A stretch of DNA of 64,000 bases from NCBI GenBank assembly GCA_030544235.1, contig CM060466.1, forward strand, positions 3,317,592 through 3,381,591. Reading direction: 5' to 3'. A program made the translations under genes and the position numbers. Source of the stretch: Lepturacanthus savala (lineage: Eukaryota > Chordata > Actinopteri > Scombriformes > Trichiuridae). Shown piece after piece: positions 12,102 to 22,410 of the stretch. The notes beneath the pieces are model-generated. The model searched no databases and was not told the DNA's origin. It saw nothing but the letters and a program-made list of their open reading frames with translations. Every line of letters begins with the position of its first letter. The stretch's first letter is position 1.

Positions 12102-13252
12102 TCAAACCCGATCAGAATTCTTCCTGTGTAACAGTTTTTCGTGCTCTGGGCCGTCCGTGAAAGTTCGTCCAATCAACTTTGTGATAATTTATTTTGTTTT
12201 TCTGGTTTTGGGCTCAACTCAAGTCCAACTTCATTGATAAAAAGGAGGGCATCGCTGCTGCGAGACTTCACTTAGCTGAGCCTTGACTACTGAAACACTT
12301 GCCTTGAGACTTCAAAGCAGAAATATAAAAAGCCTGGAGTTTTGACTGGGTGAAATCTATACATATTACCATAAAGTAAAGAAAAAAGGCTGCAACAAGC
12401 GAGCCTTCCGCGGCTGCACGCCGTTAATATTTAATTGTTGGGCGTCTGCATTAAAATAATTTGTTCTTATCTTTGTGAAAAGCTCCATTGACGCAGATTC
12501 AAGAGGAAAATGTTCAAATACCAGTTTAATGGTCAACACAGGGAGACCTAAGTAAATAAAAGTGTGGAATTTACCCTCATTATTGACTCAATTAGAGACC
12601 TGATAATTAATCAATCAATCAGTCTTCTCTATATTTATATAGCATATATATATATATATAGTAATGTTGATATAGAGAATGAGTTTTACATTGTATTGCC
12701 CTGTATAATAGAAGTAATGTTTTTAATAAGTGTAACTGTGATTTGATTTTATTAAATGATGCTGAGACTAAAATGCATTTTTGATATATTAGCATATCTT
12801 CCCTTGCAGGATATATTGAACAAACCTGGGACGAACATAGAAAATAACGAATTATTTTATTTTACTTTCTAGTTTTCTCTTTTTTTTTGTATCATTTATT
12901 TTAAAAGCTGAATTCGATATATATTTAATTCTCGTTTTATATTCCTTGAACATGACAAAATAAATATTCATTAATTTATTCATACACGAATACAAACTCA
13001 CAATGACAAAGTAATAATATATAAAACTAGTAGTAAAATGAGAAATAACAGTGAAGTTTGGGTCAAGAATTAATTAGATAAAAGCAGAGCTCTATTTTCT
13101 ACTAACGACTTGTTAGATTCTAATAATAATTATGATATAATTAATTATTCCCTGTAGCAGACAGAGGTTTCTCTGTCTAGCATATACTATGCAGAATCTG
13201 TAGGATACTGATGATTATTACACATAATGTGTGAACACATTAATTACAGGTG

Positions 13253-13790
13253 TAAAGATTCATCTACTACATCGATGTATTGATTTATATTCCTGCGATC
13301 CAACTATATCCATCTGTGCTCGGCTAGTTGTCCTTCCAGACCATATATATATCAATCTGACATTGATTTAAAAGGTAATAAATCATTTGTATTGATATTA
13401 GGACATAACGTGTAAGACTTGCCTGTTGGCGCGTGTGATGTCATCACCACGCGCCAACAGGCAACAAAACATGCAGCAGCATGGAGAAACCACTGGTTTG
13501 ATGTTGGATATTTAACATATGACACATGACACATGACAGTAATTATTAAAACATCACACTATGAGTTGATTTAATGCATTTTTGTAATTCAGACACTCAT
13601 TTAACTTCATATCTATAATGTATTTGTATTATGTGTTGGACAAACAGCAGAAATTTCAGGTAAACTTACTGTTAATTCAACCTGAAGAGATGTTTGCTGC
13701 ACTTTGTTCACATACAATTTAAATGCATTTGCTATTAATTGTTTTATATCCATAATTAATTTACAAGAAACAACAGGAATCTGGGAAACT
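13253..13790 (+). repeat. Left arm of a long imperfect inverted repeat
   Basis: Blocks here reappear in reverse order and complement at 17745-18970: agattcatctactacat, ttaaaaggtaataaa, taggacataac, gatttaatgcatttttgtaa, aaacttactgttaattcaac, gatgtttgctgca, and taatttacaagaaac. Spacing between blocks differs between the arms because of later insertions, notably a MITE in the right arm and a hairpin in the left arm. Confidence 0.85.
13419..13464. repeat. Hairpin: 17-bp perfect stem, 12-nt loop
   Basis: ttgcctgttggcgcgtg (13419-13435) is exactly complementary to cacgcgccaacaggcaa (13448-13464). The loop tgatgtcatcac is itself nearly self-complementary and resembles a CRE/AP-1 core (TGATGTCA). 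The stem is GC-rich inside very AT-rich DNA and has no counterpart in the opposite arm of the inverted repeat. Confidence 0.9.
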
Positions 13791-14309
13791 TCATTTGACT
13801 CTAGAATATTCAGGTTTATATTCCTTCTTGCTAGGCTCATATTACTTAGACACACAAAATATATGTTTTTAATACTTAAAGTGGTAAAAATTATAGATAT
13901 ATTTAAGAAATATAAGAAAAAGTTGTGAAAACAGTCTCCACAGACTCCACTAGGTTGTATACACTAGAAATCGTCTATTTTACCACATTAGAAAACAACT
14001 TATATCAATTTTGTAAATGTAAAACAAACCAATTAAAGTTGATTTACCACAAATAGTGAGGTCAATTTTTATTAGGTGAAAATTCTGATCATGTGACCTG
14101 GTCATGTGACCTCATATATTACAAGTACTTCCAAAATAAAAGCCCCCTTTTCACACCTAACTGCTGTAGATAACAGAATTGTTGCTATACTATAGCAACA
14201 ATATAATAAAATCAAACTGGACTTGAACTTGGTTTGATTTTGTTGTGGAATACGAAGTTTTTTCTCTAAAGCTAAAATCCTCCGACTGCAGTTTAGATCA
14301 CACACCTCA

Positions 14310-14760
14310 TCTCAGCTTCTGCACCTACAGCACAGTCCGGCAGTTCTCCGTGTGACGCTCATCGTCATTCACGTCCGACGCTCAGTCTTTGTTTTCCACA
14401 CACACCTGGTCGGACTCTTCTCCGGCAGCGAAGGAATCCAAACAACTTTAAATCCTGTCTTTTTTTTCCTTTCTGGAGTGAATGAGTGATTATGGACGGA
14501 GCTGAGAGCTCATCAGAGATCGCTTAATCACAACATTCATCCCCAGTTCACCAGTGTTAACATCAGACTCGCTGGGAATCCGCCGCTTTTAATTAGGATT
14601 TTAAATGTCAAATGCTATTGATTCGTAACAAAGCGAACAAGGTCAGCAGCTAATTAAAATGTACTCGCTTCTCAGACGATGGAAGCATTAAACGCTGTTT
14701 TAACAGCTGCCTGATTCTAGGGGGAAGTCGGAGTCTTCTCTCTGAGCTGGTGTTCTGGTG
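14310..14760. other. Unique, possibly conserved non-coding block
   Basis: This stretch is free of visible repeats, is of mixed composition, and contains homeodomain-like sites (cttttaattagg, gcagctaattaaaatg) and several CpGs. It differs clearly from the AT-rich repeats on both sides. Regulatory function is only an inference. Confidence 0.35.
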
Positions 14761-14949
14761 TCAGCTCTGAACTGTGACTCCTGAAGTTTCACGAGAAATA
14801 AAGACTCTGACTTTTTTATAGAAAACAGACGAGCAATGAAACATTAATATGCAAAGTTCTTATAGAGTCATGGCAAGAGAAGCAGGAGTAACAGTAACCT
14901 ACAGGAGGATCAGATACCAATGAGATTCACAACTATATTCACTGTTATT

Positions 14950-15559
14950 AGTCGCTCCAGCCATAAAATGCATAATAAAGAAGGAAAAAACATATATAAG
15001 TTGCATTTTTGGGGGAAATTTCTGTTGTGAAGCAGAGGTAATTAGGGGCAATTGATTGTTTATCCAGTGGGTGGCGCTGTGTGATCATTGTGGCAACAAC
15101 AGGCTGAACGGTGCTGACGTTACATGACACCACTGAGAACGTGTCTGGTATGTTAACACAACATATTAAGAGTTATTCCCATAACTACAGCATCAATAAC
15201 ATGCTAAGAAGTTCACCAAAACCATCCGTGTCACTAAAACCCAATGAAATCTTCATCTTCATCTCCTCGGTGTCACTTTTCATCAACTCCTCTAACTCCG
15301 GAGGTAGAAGATGCGGCGCTTCCTCTTCTACGTCGATGACGTCATGTTTTACTACTATGATTTTCTGTTCGCTGACGTTTTTGTTCAGTTCTTCTCAGTT
15401 GTTGTTAAAAGTTACCGACAATGTTGAAGTTATCAACACCAGCCTAGAGCGCCCTCTGGTGGTTTAGTGTGAAATGATATACCGGTAATAATGTGCAGAG
15501 TATAAGCTGCACCCCCGGACTAACTATGAAAAAGAACTTATAGTCCGGAAAATACGGTA
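14950..15559 (-). mobile_element. ~610-bp MITE, copy 1 (inverted relative to copy 2)
   Basis: The right end reads cttatagtccggaaaatacg followed by gta, a terminal motif common in teleost genomes. The left terminus is truncated. The body is the reverse complement of 17907-18530 at high identity. The acidic frame kept in copy 2 is broken here by an 8-nt difference in a gatgaa repeat. Superfamily not assigned. Confidence 0.85.
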
Positions 15560-15831
15560 ATAACTATATTACACACACTTATAACACGAAATATCTACTG
15601 TGTGTATGGTATAAGCAAAATATATAAATTAATCTATATTGTTAAGAGAAACACATGAATAATGTATAATAATGTAGTTAAAGAAAATAAAAATACTTAT
15701 ACATGCATATATAAATATATGACCTCATATACACTGATATGCCATAGCAGTATGACGTAATAGAATATAATATTAATACCATTATATCCTACATGTATTA
15801 AAACACCAATGTAATAGATTAGATTTAAAGG

Positions 15832-15890
15832 TGCAGGGGTTAGCGCTGTTGCCTCACAGCAAGAAGGTCAAAGGTATAGATCATGCTTTT
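15832..15890 (+). mobile_element. 5' fragment of a tRNA-derived SINE
   Basis: ggtgcaggggttagcgctgt, followed by tgcctcacagcaagaaggtc, matches the tRNA-like head of a widespread fish SINE, with an A-box-like ggttagcgctgtt. The B box (GGTTCGAATCC type) is destroyed, so it is inactive. Confidence 0.7.
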
Positions 15891-16879
15891 TGAACAGATC
15901 AATTATGGCCATATTGGACGTCTCTTGCATTTAAAACAACATCCTGCCTTGTTGCATTAGCACATGATGTCAGTTTGGCAGCATTGAGTCTTTCAGAGCC
16001 TCCTAGCACCACCCAATGCTTCTTGGTCTGTGGGAAACACTGCTATGGTCGTGAGGAGATTATTGAATCCTCTAATTCAGCGTGAATCGTCTTCTACCTC
16101 CTCTGATCCCCTCGCCATCACCAGCTCATGCTTTAGTTGCACCTTAAATAATTAAACAGGAGCATTCAGAGGTCTTTTTCTGAGCCATCATCAGTTTTCA
16201 TGCTTGTTTTTTGGTGGAGCACTGGCTAGCAAGAAACGAGGGGTGGAGATAGTGGCTAATAGGCCATAGGTTGTCCCCCCAAAACCAATCGTTGTACACA
16301 AATACATCATTTTGACTATAATAATATAATATAAAACAATGTGTTGAAAAAGTATGACCCACTATTCTTCAGTGGTTTGGTCCAGAAGCTGTTTTCCAGT
16401 GGGCTAATTTTGAGCTAGTAGCTAGCTACATGGAAAAACCAATCAAACCAATATGTAGAAGCCAGTAAATCATTCAGAATTTATCCAAAATCAGCCTCTT
16501 TTTTTTTGACAGCATGCTCGTTAACAAGATGTAAGTTACCATAGCAACAGCGACTATTTGGAGAGTTGGAGAGCATAGTTTTTCCCTCATTTATTGATGA
16601 TTTCATGCAGTTATATAGTATTTATCATGAAAATATACTGTTTATTGTCCACCCATCAATGAATGGGATTTCACCCCTGCTAACAGCTAATGGCTAACAG
16701 CTAACAGCACAGTCTGCAACGTGTTTGCCCAGTTGACTCACTCTCCAGCCAATTAACGAATGAAGAAACGAGGGAAGTGGGTTAAATGGGAGAGCAAACT
16801 GTTTCCCAGCATAGGCCGACACAGCTAGATCCTTCCACCCCCGCCGCTTGTTTCTCGCTAATGCGTTAGCTTAGAATAT

Positions 16880-17110
16880 CACCTTTTTTTTCTGAAGTGC
16901 GTGTCAGCAGATAACGTTTATTTACCTCATGTTGATGACCTGCAAACACTGATGAATAACTCATGAACGTGTTGCATAATTGAGCCGCTTTAACCAGCGG
17001 AGCGGCAGCTTCGCATTAACACCGGCAATGAGTCACTCATTCGGTGCTCAGAAACAGAAAATACAGTCGCTAATGAGCCCTTAATGACCCTTGACCTTTG
17101 ACCTGCTGGA
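16880..17110. other. Unique, possibly conserved non-coding block
   Basis: No visible repeat. It contains cgctaatgagcccttaatga, gcattaacaccgg, an AP-1-like atgagtcactcat (17029-17041) and tgacctttgacc-type nuclear receptor half-sites (17090-17103). It looks like vertebrate enhancer sequence, but I have no alignment. Confidence 0.35.
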
Positions 17111-17744
17111 CAGGTTTGATGTACACTTGCCCGCCTGCTGCCAAAGGGTGTTTTATTTGCACTTTTATTAATGAAAAGTACATTTGATGCTACTTTATTC
17201 TTGAATTTCACTACATTTCAGAGTAAATATACTTTTCCTCCACTACATTTACCTGAAGTTTAGTTAGTTTTCAGATGCAGATTTGATTCTAGTGATAATA
17301 TAAGAAGCTTTTAACATATAGCACTTAGTTAAAGATGAGACCATTAGAGTCACTCGACTAGTTTCTGACTCATTTATCAATTGATTTAATCAATTATTCC
17401 ATGTGCAATAATGCGGAAGAGGCCACTTTAAATCTACTGCATATCAGAGATGTGCTCATTATCTTTTAGGGTTTAGCTAATTCAGTTGGGATTCATTCAA
17501 CAAAAATCAAATGGATCAATTAATCAACTGATTCAGCTCCAGGGGTTTCACATGAATCTGAGACGGAAACAACTTTGGATGTGAAAATATACCACAGATG
17601 TCTGTGATATCTCTTGGAAAGTAGATGGAAACACTGTCATATATGATACCAAATCAAAGAGGGACTCTTACCATAATAATAACAGGTGTTTTATTATGGA
17701 CATGAAAGCGATTCAGTATCTTTTTAGCACAAAATTTAACCAGT

Positions 17745-18970
17745 TTGTGAAAGAAAAAGAAAAACCTGGATACTTCACAGTTCAAGTGTTTCTTGTAAAT
17801 TAATTAAAATTAAACAACAATTACGAGCAAATGCATTCACACTGTATTTGAATAAAATGCAGCAAACATCTTGAAGTTGAATTAACAGTAAGTTTACACA
17901 TATATTTACCGTATTTACTGGACTATAAGTCACGTTTTTCTCATGCGTCTTATATTCTGGAAATTATTACCACATTATTACCGGTATATCATTTCACACT
18001 AAACCACCAGAGGGCGCTCTAGGCTGGTGTTGATAACTTCAACATTGGCGGTAACTTTTAACAACAACTGAGAAGAACTGAACAAAAACGTCAGCGAACA
18101 GAAAATCATAGTAGTAAAACATGACGTCATCGACGTAGAAGAGGAAGCGCCGCATCTTCTACCTCCGGAGTTAGAGGAGTTGATGAAAAGTGACACCGAG
18201 GATGAAGATTTCATTGGGTTTTAGTGACACGGATGGTTTTGGTGAACTTCTTAGCATGTTATTGATGCTGTAGTTATGGGAATAACTCTTAATATGTTGT
18301 GTTAACATACCAGACACGTTCTCAGTGGTGTCATGTAACGTCAGCACCGTTCAGCCTGTTGTTGCCTCTAGTTTTATGTTAAATTGTTCCTCATTTTAAT
18401 TTTAAATGACATGTTTGTTCTTTTTTCTAATCAAATAAATTTCCCCCCAAAAATGTGACTTATATATGTTTATTCCTTCTTTATTATGCATTTTATGGCT
18501 GGTGCGACTTATAGTCCAGAAAATACGGTATAAGTTCCACATAAGTTTACAGCATATTTATTATATATACCCTGGATGATTATGGAAATGTTGCGTTTGA
18601 AAAGAATGTGAGATATACGTCACAAGTTAAATGAGTGTTTTAATTACAAAAATGCATTAAATCAGCTTTGATATAAATCCTGGATGATCATGAAGACGTC
18701 ACAAGTTCTTTGAATAAAAAAAGAATCTGTGATATGCAGCACAAATTAAATAAATCTGTTCATGTGTTGAATGTCGTTCAACGAATATCGTAAGTAATTT
18801 ACATAAAACACATCCATATAAAGTCTGTCAGGCTTAAATACATAGTAGGTTATGTCCTAGTATTAATACAATCGGTTTATTACCTTTTAAATTGATGTTA
18901 CATGGATGTGTCATCCAAAATTTACACAGGAAAATAAATACATCCATGTAGTAGATGAATCTGTACGCCG
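17745..18970 (-). repeat. Right arm of the long inverted repeat, with nested MITE
   Basis: Reverse complement of 13253-13790 in scattered blocks (see that entry). The 624-bp MITE copy 2 (17907-18530) sits inside it, which accounts for about half of the length difference between the arms. Confidence 0.85.
17907..18530 (+). mobile_element. 624-bp MITE, copy 2, with both TIRs and an acidic transposase-like tail
   Basis: Terminal repeats are taccgtatttactggactat at the left and the inverse of agtccagaaaatacggta at the right, matching at 24 of 25 positions. Inside, a 50-codon frame (18072-18224) ends in EEAPHLLPPELEELMKSDTE, then DEDFIGF and a stop. It looks like the acidic C-terminus of a transposase, though I cannot name the family. 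The element is inserted in the right arm of the inverted repeat. Confidence 0.85.
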
Positions 18971-19075
18971 CTATATAATATATATATATATTATATTTTA
19001 ATATATTGCTGTATTGCTAACTTTTTCCACACACACACATACCTGTTGCCTGTTGATGAAGTGCTACCAGCTAAC

Positions 19076-19078
<3 letters not shown>

Positions 19079-19134
<56 letters not shown>
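19079..19134. repeat. (TG)n microsatellite
   Basis: About 27 uninterrupted TG dinucleotides, giving a spurious polyHis/Thr frame on the minus strand. Confidence 0.98.
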
Positions 19135-19136
<2 letters not shown>

Positions 19137-19194
19137 AACTCGACGTTCTAAAAACTTTCCTCCCTGCCTCGGAGCCTTTTAGACAGAGGCACAA

Positions 19195-19460
19195 ACAAAA
19201 GCTACCTGCTGCAACGTGGTAATTAGCATAGAAATTAAATCGGGAGTGATCCCAGCCAGTGAAATGTATTTGCCTGCGTTAACTAGATTTCGGGCTGCAG
19301 CGAGCGGCTTTAGTAAACAACACGCTGCTATTCATCAGCCATGCTTTTTGCTCCGTGGTCTTTATTAGGTTTACCCCTCCCCTGTGTGCAGCCATTAGAC
19401 AACTCACAATGAAGAGCTTGTATTATCTGCTCTGTTTAATCAGATAAAGTTTCAGAGATG
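19195..19460. other. Unique, possibly conserved non-coding block
   Basis: Non-repetitive and balanced in composition, with ggtaattagcatagaaatta, ctattcatcagccatg and tgctctgtttaatcagataa. Lies 0.7 kb upstream of exon 3. Regulatory role is inferred from composition only. Confidence 0.35.
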
Positions 19461-19624
19461 GAGGGAAACTTTGTGAAGACTTTTTATGTGTTGATCATAG
19501 TCCAGAGAAATGTCTTTATAAATGTTCTTTATTATAAGAATGTCTGCTTTGGTGTAAAAGTAGCTTAGGATCATAGGAATAAATGGATCCAAAGAGCTTT
19601 AGTTGTATAAATATACACATTTTT

Positions 19625-19805
19625 TTATTAATAGTCGATTAATCTATAGATTATTAAAATGATTAATCTCTTAGTTGTTTGCTTCATAAAAAAAAGTTTC
19701 CCAAAACTGAATTAAATGTTTTTTTGTCCAGATCATCAGTCAAACCAGAAAATAATCAGAGAACCAGAGAATTTGGACATTTTCCTCTTAAAATAATGTC
19801 TGAAA
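19625..19805. repeat. Teleost dispersed repeat (attaatcgattaatc ... gagaatttggacattttc family)
   Basis: Shares accagagaatttggacattt, accagaaaataatcagaga and a degenerate (at)taatc terminal region with copies at 21130-21358, 30300-30830 and 40330-41138. Class unknown. Confidence 0.75.
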
Positions 19806-20156
19806 ATAAGATATATGCTTTAAATTTGAGGATAAATGTGCTTAAAATGAGTGAAATTAGATAACTACACTTGATGAGACACATACTATAAATGATTCCA
19901 GATAAGTATTCAAAAGTGTTAAAGTGTTAAAAATGTGCTTATTTTTCCATTTGTCTTAGTAATAAAACTTGTAATTGTGTTATAGTTATACATTTTCCAT
20001 CTCATATTGCACATTTAGAGTTAAAACTGTATTCCACAAAGATTTAGACTTTCTCTTCTTGACTGTGACTTGTCTCTTTGGATGAATTTATTCTTATGAT
20101 CCGAACGTGTTTTCACATCAAATCGGACGTTTTAATCCTCCGTTTCTCTCGTCCAG

Positions 20157-20260
20157 GCGACGGTGAACGCTCGTCCTCAGCGGATCCTGGATTCTGGATC
20201 TCTGACCCAGTCGGCCCCGGCCAGTCCCACCAGCAAGGGCACCCACATCCACCAGGCCGG
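20157..20260 (+). CDS. rptor: rptor exon (window exon 3): S855/S859/S863 phosphosite cluster
   Basis: The exon begins in phase 0 after ctctcgtccag and ends in phase 2 (GG of a Gly codon) before gtagga. It encodes ATVNARPQRILDSGSLTQSA, then PASPTSKGTHIHQAG. This matches the human linker just after the helical solenoid. The human multisite cluster is kept: the Ser codon at 20199-20201 aligns with S855, 20211-20213 with S859 and 20223-20225 with S863, followed by Pro. The S-x-x-x-S-P spacing suits proline-directed phosphorylation of S863 (by mTOR or MAP kinases in mammals) followed by a GSK3-type kinase on S859. Differences from human as I recall it are conservative (RVLDTSSL becomes RILDSGSL). 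The segment is predicted to be disordered and regulatory. Confidence 0.96.
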
Positions 20261-21129
20261 GTAGGAACAACCTCACTGGTCCCCACACGTACAGAAAACC
20301 CATTAAAGCACAGCCCCAGAACATCTACATCATGCAAACGGCTGCACATCTGCACATCGACCTTCCTGCTGGCCACAAACAAACAGTCCATTCAGTGATG
20401 AGGACCCAGGAGGGAACATGGAGTCGGATTATGTGCATTTCTTGGAAAAATTCTACCGACTCTTTATTATTATGACCATCAAGATGCTTTAGCTTGGAGA
20501 TAAATTCAAAACATGGAGAAAAAAGCGATAATGGCCTAGTTTATTCAAGTATTTTCTGTGTAAATTTATATCCGTATGAGTTTATTAGTGTTCGTTAGTG
20601 CTGTAATTAATACGTAGAGTGGTTTGGCTACTATATATATACTACTGTATAGCATAATAAGTGTGGAAATGTGACCCGTGTAAATCAGAAATGCATAGAT
20701 TTTGGAGGCAGAATCATAAATTTAGAATATTGCGAGAAAAAAAAAATCTAAAATTGTGTTTTATAAAAAATACTTTATTTAAAACGTCAAAACCAAACTG
20801 ACTCATATCAGATTAAATAAGCTGAATTATCTTACAGTTTCAGTATAAACTGATTTAGTTTAATTTATTAGTTGATAATATTCACAATGACTGAACTTCT
20901 ACAGCTGAGGTTTTAGTGAAAACACATTTAATACCTGAAAATATTCACTAAAAATCAATAAATATACTAAATCATACTATATATCTTTATATTATTCAGA
21001 GCAAAAGAACAAAATATTATTCTTTTTTATTTTTATCTTTATTTAGGTCAACAGATTATGAACAATACATGATATTTTCCTCTTTTTTTCCATCTTTCTT
21101 ACTTAAAATGGTGTAAAATGTCCATCACA

Positions 21130-21358
21130 AGTTAAAAATTCAACCTAAAATGTCTTTTTTTTTGTCCACAACCCAAAGATCATCAGTTTATTATTATAGA
21201 AGAATAAAGAAACCAGGAAATAATCAGAGAAGAGAAGCTGGAACCAGAGAATTTGGACATTTTCTTCCTAAAAATGACTCAAATCAATTAATTGATTATC
21301 AAAATAGTTGTAGATTAATAAACTAATAGATTAATTGACTAATTGCTGCAGCTCTAAT
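21130..21358. repeat. Copy of the gagaatttggacattttc repeat family
   Basis: Contains tccacaacccaaagatcatc, accaggaaataatcagagaa, gctggaaccagagaatttgg and ends ctaattgctgcagctctaat. It is the most complete + orientation copy in the window. Confidence 0.8.
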
Positions 21359-21599
21359 AATTATAACGTCTTCATTATCTAAGTTTAATGGGTAAAAAAC
21401 ACAGGAAACTAAAGAATTTAAAGTTTCACAGTATCAGCTGTAAATGTATTTTATTGTGAAGGGCAACAGGAAGTGTGTGTGTTTACAGGTTCCTGAAAAG
21501 AAAATACAGAAAAATAAGTAAATAAAATTACAGCAAAGAAAATCACAATGAAATTCCCTCCGTACTCATTATAACAATATTATTTTTTTATATTATATT

Positions 21600-21875
21600 A
21601 CTTTATATAATATTATCATTTAACTCAAACAGCTGTGACTGTTTTGCACCTTATTTGCACCTTTGCACTATTCCTGCTCCTCCTTATTATTACTATAAAT
21701 ATCTGCCTACTTATGTTTCTATTCTATGTTACTTGTGTGTTATTTTAATCTATTTTATTATAACTTTAATACCTTATTACTATCTTTATTCTTATTATTA
21801 TGGCATTCATGTGGACAGCAAGTAAGAATCCTGTTTCTACACTGTGCACATGACAATAAAGCTTTGACTCTTTGA
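21600..21875 (+). mobile_element. Probable LINE/SINE 3' end with AATAAA
   Basis: cttatttgcacctttgcact and tgcacatgacaataaagctt resemble the 3' end of common teleost retroposons. The AATAAA at 21855-21860 is in sense orientation 65 bp before exon 4. No reverse transcriptase frame is present. Confidence 0.6.
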
Positions 21876-21924
21876 ATCTTGAACCGTGTTAATGTTAATG
21901 TTGTGTGGTCCTCTGCTCCTGCAG

Positions 21925-22102
21925 TGGTTCTCCTCCCATGCCCAGCACCAGCAGCTCCAGCCTCACCAACGAGGTCCCCAAACCCCCGACCAGGGAGCAG
22001 CCGGCCTCGCGGCCCCCCTACACCCCCACGCTGGGGGGGCAGGCGCCCCACTCCCACCAGTTCCCCCGCACCCGCAAGATGTTCGACAAGGGACCCGAGC
22101 AG
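21925..22102 (+). CDS. rptor: rptor exon (window exon 4): Ser/Pro-rich linker
   Basis: The exon opens with the T that completes the split Gly codon after ctcctgcag and closes in phase 0 before gtagga. It encodes GSPPMPSTSSSSLTNEV, a variable Pro-rich stretch, and the conserved end HSHQFPRTRKMFDKGPEQ. The Ser codon at 21929-21931 aligns with human S877. The middle (KPPTREQPASRPPYTPTLGG) differs from human in sequence and slightly in length, as expected for a disordered linker, while both ends are strongly conserved. Base composition is much richer in C and G than the flanking introns. A LINE/SINE-like 3' end with an AATAAA stops about 50 bp upstream, and the next intron is only 79 bp, so exons 4 and 5 sit together. 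Confidence 0.95.
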
Positions 22103-22181
22103 GTAGGAGGAGGATAAACGACCGTTCCCGCCACCTCAGTTCCTTTCAGTCGCTAACGTTTCCCTGTCGGTGACGGTTCAG
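22103..22181 (+). other. rptor intron 4 (79 bp)
   Basis: Minimal GT-AG intron (gtagga...gttcag) between exons 4 and 5, supported by protein continuity GPEQ/AAED. Short introns of this size are normal in compact fish genes. Confidence 0.95.
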
Positions 22182-22292
22182 GCGGCCGAGGACGGGGACG
22201 AGCCCGGAGGACACAGGAACTACATCAGCGCCGCACTGCAGACGGGTTTATGCGACTGGAGCGCCAAGTACTTCGCCCAGCCCGTCATGAAG
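22182..22292 (+). CDS. rptor: rptor exon (window exon 5): linker before the WD40 domain
   Basis: This exon of 37 full codons is phase 0 at both ends, after gacggttcag and before gtacct. It encodes an acidic start (AAEDGDEPGGHRNY), then ISAALQTGLCDWSAKYFAQP and VMK. The second part is close to the human ISATVQTGFCDWSARYFAQPVMK segment at about residues 937-973. The acidic start is variable between species; CDWSAKYFAQPVMK is the invariant core. It is separated from exon 4 by a minimal 79-bp intron (22103-22181). Because its length is a multiple of three and both phases are 0, skipping it would keep the frame, unlike most neighbours, although no such isoform is shown here. Confidence 0.96.
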
Positions 22293-22410
22293 GTACCTAC
22301 ACCACATGTCCTGTCTGTTTCAACAGTGTGGTCAGTCAGTTTTATGATCTTCAAGGTATTCAAGGTTATCTTTATTTGTCTTCCGTGGAAGAAATTAGTC
22401 TTGGAGACGG

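Larger units (their letters stand above)
10419..20156 (+). other. rptor intron 2 (9,738 bp)
   Basis: GT-AG intron (gttcgt...gtccag). It holds a CpG-rich unique patch (10620-10990), a Tc1-like composite (11195-12101), AT-rich sequence (12430-13170), the arms of a long inverted repeat (13253-13790 and 17745-18970), two opposite ~615-bp MITEs, a SINE fragment, a repeat at about 17130-17300 (cactacatttcagagtaaat type), and unique blocks at 14310-14760, 16880-17110 and 19195-19460 that are candidate conserved non-coding elements. I see no coding sequence apart from transposon remnants. Confidence 0.9.
20261..21924 (+). other. rptor intron 3 (1,664 bp)
   Basis: GT-AG intron (gtagga...ctgcag). AT-rich, with a dispersed repeat (21130-21358) and a LINE/SINE-like 3' end (21600-21875) just upstream of exon 4. 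Nothing recognisable at 20400-21030. Confidence 0.9.

Noticed and set aside
15111..15467. 118-codon + frame with a near-identical minus-strand frame at 17999-18214
   Set aside because: They are antisense readings of the two MITE copies; the plausible transposon frame is on the other strand.
15832..15890. Possible tRNA gene
   Set aside because: Only the 5' tRNA-like part of a SINE; the B box and acceptor stem are missing.
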